From positions 1 through 39,749 of the forward strand of contig SFJO01000020.1 of the NCBI GenBank assembly GCA_004555865.1: DNA of 39,749 nucleotides, given 5' to 3'. A model generated the notes under the pieces. The model was not told the origin of the DNA. It searched no databases and was given only the letters and a program-made list of their open reading frames with translations. Shown in pieces: positions 33,286 to 39,749 of this stretch (within the stretch, counting starts at the first letter, position 1; each line of letters begins with the position of its first letter). A program made the position numbers and the translations under genes. This DNA is from Oscillospiraceae bacterium (GTDB lineage Bacteria > Bacillota > Clostridia > Oscillospirales > Ruminococcaceae).

Positions 33286-33309
33286 GCCTCCCCTGTGTAA
33301 GGGGGAGCC
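33286..33309. repeat. Palindromic intergenic element
   Basis: GCCTCCCC-tgtgtaa-GGGGGAG hairpin, related to the element at 357-378. The 33194-33604 interval contains this, a terminator at 33341 and no convincing gene. Confidence 0.45.
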
Positions 33310-33340
33310 CTAAGCGCTGCCGCACCAGTACATAATACAA

Positions 33341-33373
33341 AAACCGACCTATGATTGCAACATAGGTCGGTTT
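33341..33373. terminator. Bidirectional hairpin terminator
   Basis: Perfect 13-bp stem AAACCGACCTATG / CATAGGTCGGTTT with a 7-nt loop; plus exit AACTGTTTT, minus exit TTTGTATTATG. It closes the region downstream of the frameshifted gene. Confidence 0.7.
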
Positions 33374-33604
33374 AACTGTTTTACGGACACCCGTCTAAAT
33401 CGGAGGCTTTTCTCTGTCTTTTGTCGCCGAAAAAGATACAGCATGGAAAGCCTTGCGGCTCAATGGATCCAGGGTTTTGCGCAACTTGTGTTTTTGTTTT
33501 TCTGCGCTTTTTTAAGCCATTTCCGAACCCCCATATGACATATTGACAAAGCCGTGTGCAAACAGAGGCGAAAAAAGGGCCGTGCGTCAGCACAGCCCTT
33601 TGTC

Positions 33605-34085
33605 TTACTTCAGTCTTATGATCTGCTCATATAGCATGGCATATCTTTTCTCGATCACCATATTGCTGCGATAGTGGCCGAAGAACCAGTACTGGAAGGT
33701 ACATTTCTGGCGCACTTCGTCGAAGAACTCGGTCAGTGCGCCTTTTTTGAACATTCCTCCGCTGAACACATCCTGTATGCTGGAGGGGCAGCAGTGGCTG
33801 ATGATGTAATCCACATTCCAGTGGACACGCGCCAGATTTGCTCTGGCTTCCAGATATTCCGCTTCGCTGGGCAGTTCCTCGGCCCACCAGGAACGATGGT
33901 TCACACGAAACAGCGCACCGCGCTGCTCGAGTTGCTGGAACTTTTCCTCGGAGTCAGGATCGTCCGGCTCCAAGATGCCATCCTGGATATCATGGGAGGA
34001 AGCACCGCCCATGGTAAAAAACTTCCTGCCACCGAGCTCATAGACCTGGCCCCGCATGAGATGCAGGACGGAGGGACGTATCCTC
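33605..34085 (-). pseudogene. 3' fragment of a metallophosphoesterase gene
   Basis: The last 160 or so residues of a calcineurin-like phosphoesterase: RPSVLHLMRGQVYELGGRKF (20 shown), FFTMGGASSHDI, NHRSWWAEELPSEAEY, the metal-binding YIISHCCPSS, and the final metal loop WFFGHYRS. The N-terminal metal motifs (usually DxH and GDxxDRG) are absent because coding homology begins abruptly at about 34085, where the recombinase fragment starts. The ATG at 34057 could still start a product, but it would lack half the active site. Confidence 0.75.
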
Positions 34086-34870
34086 TGGATCTGACAGGGC
34101 GTCCATCTGCTTCAGTATGGGACTCAGCACGATGCCGTCATGGGTGCGGAGTTTGTGATACATCCGAAGGAATGCCGTATGGATGCTGTCCTCACTGATT
34201 CGTCCATTGGGGCAGTCGGCGGCCTTTCTGTCATGCTTGCGGCATGCCCAGGAGACGTATCCAGCTTTTGAAATCCGCCGGACTAATGTGCTGCCACAGA
34301 GCCCACAGGTCATTTTTTTGGAAAGCGGGATGCGTTCCCGCTGCAGGTCTATCCGCTGCCCCTTGCGTTGTAGAAGTGCCTGGGCTTTTTCGAAGATTTC
34401 CTTTGAAATGATGGCCGGATGGCTATGATCCACATAATATTGATCCCGCTCACCACAGTTCATTTGCCTGGTGAAGGGGAATGTGCTTGCAAATGTCTTT
34501 TGGCAGAGGGCGTCACCCATATATTTCTCGTTGGTCAGCAGATATGCAATGGTGGAAATATACCAGCGATGTCCTCCATCTGAAGTTAAAAGCCCCGTTT
34601 TTGTCATCTGCTCTGCAATCCATTCCATGCTGGCCCCATTCAGGTATGTATGGAAGATCCATTTGACGTAGTGGGCTTCCTCTGGGATGATCTCCATTTC
34701 TTTCCCGTTGACGAGTCTATATCCGAAGGGTGCCTTACAGGTAATAAACTCCCCGCGCTCCATGCGGCGCTGATAGCTCATACGCTGGTTTTTGGAGATG
34801 GATTCCTCCTGGGCCAGGGAAGCGGAAACGCTCACCATCAGTTCTGAGGTGAGCGTTCCGGTGTCGATAA
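34086..34870 (-). pseudogene. Middle/C-terminal fragment of a large serine recombinase
   Basis: Protein homology begins at IDTGTLTSELMVSVSASLAQ (20 shown), the end of the resolvase catalytic domain, then runs through the recombinase domain (GEFITCKAPFGYRLVNG, SMEWIAEQM, ISTIAYLLTNEKYMGD) and the zinc ribbon (CGLCGSTLVRR...WACRKH...CPNGRISE). The catalytic serine region is missing, so it cannot recombine DNA. The frame is fused to a GH36 fragment upstream (one open frame, 34038-35081). The true end is lost, the frame running on about 17 codons into phosphoesterase sequence. Confidence 0.85.
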
Positions 34871-35110
34871 AGCCATAAATCTCCCCGGAATGCTCTCCGG
34901 TGTTCGGATCGCTGAGCGCAAAGAAAGGGTTGCAGTAGTGCCCGGATGTGCCGGATACACTTCCGAACACAGTCCGCCCCCGTCGAACAGGGGCAGTGTC
35001 CGGCTCAAATTCCCGAGCCCAGGCACCGGTCAGAGTGGTAAGTAGAAGATCCTGACGGGACAGATCCAACTGATAACTCATAGCCCGATGCAGGGTGATC
35101 GGACCATTGT
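34871..35110 (-). pseudogene. Fragment of a GH36 alpha-galactosidase gene
   Basis: About 80 codons of the N-terminal beta domain: PITLHRAMSYQLDLSRQDLL (20 shown), LTGAWAREFEP, RGRTVFGSVSGTSGHYCNPF (20 shown) and HSGEIYGF. These match the GAW-RE...G-SSH-NPF-AL...GEVYGF order of GH36 enzymes. Catalytic domains are missing. It is fused in frame to the recombinase fragment at FIDT (about 34871) and abuts the epimerase fragment on the other side (about 35110). Confidence 0.75.
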
Positions 35111-35848
35111 GTATAAGCTTCTGGGGGTAGCCGCTCCAAGATTATCACCGACATCACCATCAGCGTCAATTCCCCCGAAGAGATGGCCCGTGACGCCCGC
35201 AACGCAGTAGACCGCGGCTATGACACCCTGAAGATCAAGGTGGGCGCCGATCCCTCTCTGGATGTGGCCCGTCTCATGGCGGTCCGCAGAGAGGTAGGCG
35301 ACAACATTCGCATCCGCATCGATGCCAACCAGGCCTGGAGCCCCAAGCAGGCCGTCAAGCTGCTCAACCAGATGCAGGACAAGGGCCTGGACATTGAGTT
35401 CGTGGAGCAGCCTGTCAAGGCCCACGACTTTGAGGGGCTGCAGTACGTTCCCCAGCGCTCCTATGTCTCCGTTCTGGCCGATGAGAGCGTGTTCTCTCCG
35501 GAGGACGCCCTGAAAATCATGCAGATGGGCGCCGCAGACATGGTGAATATCAAGCTGATGAAGTGCGGCGGCCTGTATAACGCCCTAAAAATCGCCTCCG
35601 CTGCCGAGGTCTACGGCGTGGAGTGCATGATCGGCTGCATGCTGGAGGCCAAGATCAGTGTCAACGCGGCGGTCCATCTAGCCTGCGCCAAGCAGATCAT
35701 CACCAAGATCGACCTGGACGGCCCCGTGCTGTGCAGCGAGGACCCCATCCTGGGCGGCGCGGTGTTCAACGAGCGGGAGATCACCGTCTCCAACGACCCA
35801 GGTCTGGGCATCCATGGCATTCAAGGGATTCGCTATCTGGCAGACTGA
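35110..35848 (+). pseudogene. 5'-truncated dipeptide epimerase (enolase superfamily)
   Basis: The C-terminal two thirds of an L-Ala-D/L-Glu epimerase type enzyme: TDITISVNSPEEMARDA, the catalytic pair LKIKVG, metal ligands DANQAW, FVEQP and LADES, and NIKLMKCGG with the second catalytic lysine. The end IHGIQGIRYLAD and stop look intact. The N-terminal capping domain is missing: homology begins at YKLLG near 35110, against the GH36 fragment. A further frame change lies in a run of five Gs (35123-35127): with six Gs the frame would read YKLLGGSRSKIITDI. ATG 35183 could start translation, but the product would lack the substrate lid. Confidence 0.8.
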
Positions 35849-35965
35849 TACCATTTCTGTGTTGTCTGCGTTTTACCGTTTTACAAGGTGCGCCCAATTG
35901 ATTCTACCAGCATAGTCAAGTAAAGAAAACACAGAACCATAAGGAATACTATAATTGATGCAAAG

Positions 35966-36008
35966 ATCGGTCCGACAGTAGGCGTATCTATTTGTTGGAC
36001 CGATTTTT
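35966..36008 (+). terminator. Intrinsic terminator after the epimerase remnant
   Basis: ATCGGTCCGAC pairs with GTTGGACCGAT (one G-T pair) across a 17-nt loop, followed by TTTTT. The rest of the gap from 36009 to 36247 is AT-rich, and no gene or convincing promoter was picked out. Confidence 0.75.
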
Positions 36009-36247
36009 ACTTTGAGATTCGGCGGAATATACAATCTCAAGATATACGAGGTAGACATTAGGTAAGCTGGTAGAAAGGCGACTGTAAAATTGTTTGTCAT
36101 ATATATTGTGCTTGTGATCTAATTAAAAATTGTTTGATATACACAATATCATAGTATGTATATTTGTGATTTAGACAAAAAACAAAAGAGAAGTGAAATT
36201 TTTATTGAGATTATTGCCAGAAAGATGTGTAATAACTTTAGCAAAAC

Positions 36248-36261
36248 TGGAAACGATTCCA
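36248..36261. promoter_or_regulatory. LacI-type operator before the sugar ABC operon
   Basis: TGGAAACGATTCCA is a 14-nt near-perfect inverted repeat centred on CG, the form bound by LacI/GalR and CcpA proteins. It lies 52 bp before the binding-protein start. A LacI-family gene follows the permeases at 39477, making it the likely ligand; a general CcpA site is the alternative. Confidence 0.65.
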
Positions 36262-36312
36262 GGAACATTTTCAGAATAAAGTCAATGGAAACTTATTAGG
36301 AGGTCAATGGAA

Positions 36313-37656
36313 ATGAAAAGAAGACTCTTTGCACTCGGTTTAGCCGCTGCACTGTGTTTGTCACTGCTGAGTGGTTGTGGTGCAAAATCATCCACGCCCA
36401 GCGGCACAGGAAGCTCTGGCAACAATTCCGCCGGCGGAAAAGTGTACTACCTGAATTTTAAGCCTGAGCAGGATGCTCAGTGGCAGGAACTGGCCGACCT
36501 GTACACCAAGGAGACCGGCGTGGAGGTCACCGTCTTTACCGCCGCTTCTGGCAACTATGAGACCACTCTGAAGTCCGAGATGGCCAAGACCGATGCTCCC
36601 ACCCTGTTCCAGGTCAACGGCCCCGTGGGCCTGGCCGCTTGGAAGGACTACTGCTATGACCTGACCGGCTCTGACATTGCCAGCCAGCTCACCAGCAAGG
36701 AGTTCGCCCTGATGGACGGGGACAAGATGGCGGGCATCGGCTACGTTATCGAGACCTACGGCATCATCTACAACAAGGCTCTGCTGGAGAAGGCCGGCTA
36801 CTCCGCCGACGACATCAAGAGCTTTGCCGATCTGAAGAAGGTGGCCGAGGACATCACCGCCCGCAAGGACGAGCTGGGCTTCTCCGCCTTCACCTCCGCC
36901 GGCATGGATAGCTCCTCCGACTGGCGCTTCAAGACCCACCTGGCCAACCTGCCCATCTACTATGAGTACAAGGCTGACGGCATCGACTCCACCGACGCCA
37001 TCAAGGGCACCTACCTGGACAACTACCGCCAGATCTGGGACCTGTACATCAACAACGCCACCCGTGAGCCCACTCTGCTGTCCACCAAGACCGGCGACGA
37101 TGCCGTGGCCGAGTTTGTGACCAACAAGGCCGTGTTCTATCAGAACGGCACCTGGGCCTACAACGACGTGGCCGAGCTGGGCGACGACAACCTGGGCATG
37201 CTGCCCATCTACATCGGCGTGGACGGCGAGGACAAGCAGGGCCTGTGCACCGGCACCGAGAACTACTGGTGCGTCAACGCCAAGGCCTCCGAGGCCGACA
37301 TCCAGGCCACCCTGGACTTCATGAACTGGTGTGTCACCTCTGAGGTGGGCACCACCGCCATGTGCGGCGGCGAGGGCGCCATGCCCTCCGGCCAGCCTGG
37401 CATGGGCTTTGTGGTCCCCTTCAAGGGCAACCTGGAGTCCAGCAACCCCCTGGTGAACATCGCCAACCAGTATGTGGCCGACGGCTATGAGCCCGTGTCC
37501 TGGAACTTCGCCACCATGCCCTCTGAGGAGTGGAAGAACGGCGTGGGCTCCGCTCTCACCACCTATGCCGCCAACCAGACCGATGCCAACTGGGACGCCG
37601 TGGTGACCGCCTTCGTGGACGGCTGGGCCGCCGAGGCGGCTGCCGTCAACGGCTGA
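36313..37656 (+). CDS. Sugar ABC transporter substrate-binding lipoprotein (family 1)
   Basis: 447 residues. Signal: MKRRLFALGLAAALCLSLLS, then the lipidated Cys after LLSG (lipobox LSGC), followed by a Ser/Gly/Asn-rich linker. The mature protein is a family 1 solute-binding fold: LADLYTKETGVEVTVFTA, TLFQVNG, IGYVIETYGIIYNKALLEKA (20 shown), then FYQNGTWAY and a C-terminal segment rich in Trp. It captures an oligosaccharide or sugar outside the cell. ATG 36313 has AGGAGG at 9 nt; ATG 36307 is only 3 nt away from it. The operon continues with two permeases. Codon use (strong CCC, GCC, GGC) differs from the preceding AT-rich stretch. Confidence 0.9.
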   Translation: MKRRLFALGLAAALCLSLLSGCGAKSSTPSGTGSSGNNSAGGKVYYLNFKPEQDAQWQELADLYTKETGVEVTVFTAASGNYETTLKSEMAKTDAPTLFQVNGPVGLAAWKDYCYDLTGSDIASQLTSKEFALMDGDKMAGIGYVIETYGIIYNKALLEKAGYSADDIKSFADLKKVAEDITARKDELGFSAFTSAGMDSSSDWRFKTHLANLPIYYEYKADGIDSTDAIKGTYLDNYRQIWDLYINNATREPTLLSTKTGDDAVAEFVTNKAVFYQNGTWAYNDVAELGDDNLGMLPIYIGVDGEDKQGLCTGTENYWCVNAKASEADIQATLDFMNWCVTSEVGTTAMCGGEGAMPSGQPGMGFVVPFKGNLESSNPLVNIANQYVADGYEPVSWNFATMPSEEWKNGVGSALTTYAANQTDANWDAVVTAFVDGWAAEAAAVNG

Positions 37657-37761
37657 TTGGAACCCTATCTCTGAAATCAACACTTTGACAGCGGGCGGGC
37701 GTTTGCCTGCCCGCTGTCTCCATTTCATCCTACTGACTGATTTATGTAAGGAGGCTTTTCT

Positions 37762-38604
37762 TTGGAAAAGGCAATCAAGCGGTATTTTCCCATCTTCCTC
37801 CTGCCCACCCTGGCCGCGTTCACCATCGGCTTCATCGTGCCCTTCCTCATGGGCATCTGGCTGTCCTTCTGCAAGTTTACCACGGTGACCGACGCCACCT
37901 TCAACGGGGTGGAAAACTATGTCCGGGCCTTTCAGGACACCATATTCCGTCACGCCTTCTGGTATACCGCCCTGTTTGCGGTGGTTTCCCTGGTGGTCAT
38001 CAACATCGTCGCCTTCCTGATCGCCCTGGCCCTGACCCAGAAGATGCGGGGTACCAACATTTTTCGCACCGTGTTTTTCATGCCCAACCTCATCGGCGGC
38101 ATCGTGCTGGGCTACATCTGGCAGCTTATCTTCAACGGCATCCTGGCAGCCTACTCCACCGCCCTCAATCTCAACGAGTGGTACGGCTTTGCCGGATTGG
38201 TCATCCTGGTGTCCTGGCAGCAGATCGGCTATATGATGATCATTTACATCGCCGGGCTCCAGTCCATCCCCGGCGATGTGATCGAGGCCGCCCAGATCGA
38301 CGGCGCCAGCGGCCCTAAGCGGCTGTTCAAGGTGACCATCCCCATGATGATGCCCTCCATCACCATCTGCACCTTCCTTTCCCTGGTCAACGGCTTCAAG
38401 CTCTTTGACCAGAATCTGTCCCTAACCGCCGGCGAGCCCGCCAAGATGTCCGAGCTGCTGGCTCTGAACATCTTCAACACCTTCTACGGCCGTACCGGCT
38501 GGGAGGGCGTGGGCCAGGCCAAGGCCGTGGTCTTCTTTATTCTGGTGGTTGGCATCGGTCTGCTTCAGCTCCGGGCCACCCGCTCCAAGGAGGTACAGCA
38601 ATGA
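37762..38604 (+). CDS. Sugar ABC transporter permease 1 (MalF/UgpA type)
   Basis: 280 residues, six transmembrane helices. The ATPase-docking EAA loop reads EAAQIDGASGPKRLFKVTIP. Start is a TTG at 37762 with AAGGAGG 7 nt upstream; no ATG fits as well. It pairs with the second permease, which overlaps by 4 bp (ATGA). No ATP-binding subunit is encoded in the window; CUT1 importers of Firmicutes often share one encoded elsewhere (MsmK/MsiK type). Confidence 0.92.
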   Translation: MEKAIKRYFPIFLLPTLAAFTIGFIVPFLMGIWLSFCKFTTVTDATFNGVENYVRAFQDTIFRHAFWYTALFAVVSLVVINIVAFLIALALTQKMRGTNIFRTVFFMPNLIGGIVLGYIWQLIFNGILAAYSTALNLNEWYGFAGLVILVSWQQIGYMMIIYIAGLQSIPGDVIEAAQIDGASGPKRLFKVTIPMMMPSITICTFLSLVNGFKLFDQNLSLTAGEPAKMSELLALNIFNTFYGRTGWEGVGQAKAVVFFILVVGIGLLQLRATRSKEVQQ

Positions 38605-39440
38605 AACAAAAACAAGCCCGTCTCAGCCGCTTGGGCACCGGCCTGTTCTCCTTTTTGTGCATCGTCTATGTACTGCCCATCGTGGTGGTGCTAATGAACT
38701 CCTTTAAGAAAAAGTCCTACATCAGCCTGGAGCCCTTCCATCTGCCCAATGAGACCACCCTCACAGGCCTAGACAACTACACCGCCGCCATCGACCAGTA
38801 CGGCTTTCTGGCTGCGGTGGGCTGGACGGTGTTCATCACCGTGGGCTCGGTGCTGGTCATCCTCATCTGCACCTCCATGTGCGCCTGGTATATTACCCGG
38901 GTGAAGACCAGGGTCACCAAAGCCATCTACATCCTGTGCGTCTTCTCCATGGTGGTCCCCTTCCAGATGGTCATGTTCACTCTCTCCCTGGTCACCGACC
39001 GGCTGGGTCTGGGCACCCCCTGGGGTCTCATCATCATCTACTTGGGCTTTGGCGCGGGGCTGGCGGTGTTCATGTTCTGCGGCTTTGTCAAGTCCATCCC
39101 CATTGAGATCGAGGAGGCCGCCATGATCGACGGCTGTTCACCCATCCGTACCTTCTTCTCGGTGGTTCTGCCCATCATGAAGCCCACCTACATCTCCGTG
39201 GGCATCTTGGAGACCATGTGGATCTGGAACGACTTCCTGTTGCCCTACCTGACCCTGGATCTGAAAAAGTACAAAACCATCTCTATTGTGATACAATATA
39301 TGAAAGGCTCCTACGGCCGGGTTGACATGGGTGCCATTATGGCCGCCCTCATCATGGCGGTAATCCCTGTGATCATATTTTACCTGTCCTGCCAGAAGTA
39401 CATTATCAAAGGCGTGGCCGCGGGTGCGGTCAAGGGGTAA
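38601..39440 (+). CDS. Sugar ABC transporter permease 2 (MalG/UgpE type)
   Basis: 279 residues, six transmembrane helices, with the EAA loop EEAAMIDGCSPIRTFFSVVL (20 shown) followed by PIMKP. The start overlaps the first permease. CYVLP-like start IVYVLPIVVVLMNSFKKK is typical of MalG-type subunits. Forms the heteromeric channel with permease 1. Confidence 0.92.
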   Translation: MKQKQARLSRLGTGLFSFLCIVYVLPIVVVLMNSFKKKSYISLEPFHLPNETTLTGLDNYTAAIDQYGFLAAVGWTVFITVGSVLVILICTSMCAWYITRVKTRVTKAIYILCVFSMVVPFQMVMFTLSLVTDRLGLGTPWGLIIIYLGFGAGLAVFMFCGFVKSIPIEIEEAAMIDGCSPIRTFFSVVLPIMKPTYISVGILETMWIWNDFLLPYLTLDLKKYKTISIVIQYMKGSYGRVDMGAIMAALIMAVIPVIIFYLSCQKYIIKGVAAGAVKG

Positions 39441-39476
39441 CGGGGCTGTATCACATAGAATATTGGAAGTGAGGCT

Positions 39477-39749
39477 GTGACAATAAAAGATATTGCGCGT
39501 CTTTCGGGATATGGGTTAGGTACTGTATCCCGGGTTCTGAATAATCATCCAGATGTCAGTGAGAAGGCTCGAGAACGTATTCTGGCTGTAGTACATGAGC
39601 AGGGATTTGAGCCAAACGCTAATGCAAAGTATCTGAAGACGCAGGCACAATCGTCCGTTGCCGTATTGGTAAAAGGATCTCAAAACTTCTTGTTTGCTGG
39701 AATTTTGGAACGTGTGCAGGATCTTTTTCGAAACAACGGTGAAGAGATT
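39477..39749 (+). CDS. LacI-family transcriptional regulator, 3' end outside the window
   Basis: The first 91 codons are present, starting at GTG 39477 with GGAAGTGAGG upstream. The helix-turn-helix reads TIKDIARLSGYGLGTVSRVL, then NNHPDVSEKARERI, and the hinge helix region FEPNANAKYLKTQ, all standard LacI features. The effector domain begins SSVAVLVKG. It lies 36 bp after the permeases and probably controls them through the operator at 36248. The window ends inside the gene. Confidence 0.92.
   Translation, partial: MTIKDIARLSGYGLGTVSRVLNNHPDVSEKARERILAVVHEQGFEPNANAKYLKTQAQSSVAVLVKGSQNFLFAGILERVQDLFRNNGEEI

Noticed and set aside
33381..33593. 70-codon minus-strand ORF between the terminator and the phosphoesterase fragment.
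   Set aside because: No ribosome binding site, no domain, and it lies in repeat-like intergenic sequence; it could be a repeat family member but not a supported gene.
35873..36100. 75-codon minus-strand ORF in the gap before the ABC operon.
   Set aside because: It crosses the terminator hairpin at 35966-36008 and has no ribosome binding site.

Overview
The window looks like the chromosome of a Gram-positive, spore-forming gut anaerobe of the Oscillospiraceae/Ruminococcaceae (Faecalibacterium, Subdoligranulum or Gemmiger lineage). This rests on the GC-rich coding style, AGGAGG ribosome binding sites, a spoIIAA-spoIIAB-sigF operon, a valS T-box and short palindromic intergenic repeats. The species assignment is inference; nothing was searched.

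Positions 1-22600 are mostly core genome. Two tandem consensus promoters at the left edge point out of the window, as is usual in front of an rRNA operon. They are followed by the sporulation sigma-F operon, an HD-domain/YdbC pair, tRNA-Gln(CTG) and tRNA-Pro(CGG) with their own terminators, two DUF4230 proteins, 6-phosphofructokinase, an AlgI/AlgJ-type polysaccharide acetylation pair, T-box-controlled valS, a YczE-type membrane protein, a VanZ-like protein and folC. Between folC and a LysR regulator lie two tandem, paralogous microproteins (23 and 26 residues). They are transcribed away from the regulator from overlapping divergent promoters, with a textbook LysR box at about -66 of the microprotein promoter. 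Then come thioredoxin, a 2-hydroxycarboxylate transporter, a coiled-coil DivIVA-like protein, ftsZ and murA.

Positions 22600-32275 hold a complete type I-C CRISPR-Cas locus: cas3, then cas5-cas8c-cas7-cas4-cas1-cas2 in tightly coupled order, then a leader and an array of 23 repeats and 22 spacers ending in a degenerate repeat and a terminator hairpin. The most interesting item in the window sits in the 265-bp gap between cas3 and cas5. On the minus strand there is what looks like a complete gene for a crRNA-like small RNA: promoter, degenerate repeat keeping exactly the last 12 nt of the CRISPR repeat, a spacer-like segment, and an intrinsic terminator. Its spacer-like segment matches, next to a TTC PAM, a site just downstream of the cas5 promoter. 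The match is 12 of 14 nt, and the only two mismatches are at positions 6 and 12, which type I effectors flip out and do not read. The simplest reading is autorepression of the cas operon by its own Cascade complex, guided by a built-in degenerate crRNA (CreR-like).

Positions 32276-35960 are a scrapyard: an AT-rich membrane-anchored gene broken by a frameshift in an A6 tract, then four truncated genes joined end to end (metallophosphoesterase, serine recombinase, GH36 alpha-galactosidase, dipeptide epimerase). Positions 36250-39749 carry an ABC sugar importer (binding lipoprotein and two permeases, no ATPase) with a LacI-type operator in front and a LacI-family regulator gene running off the right edge.
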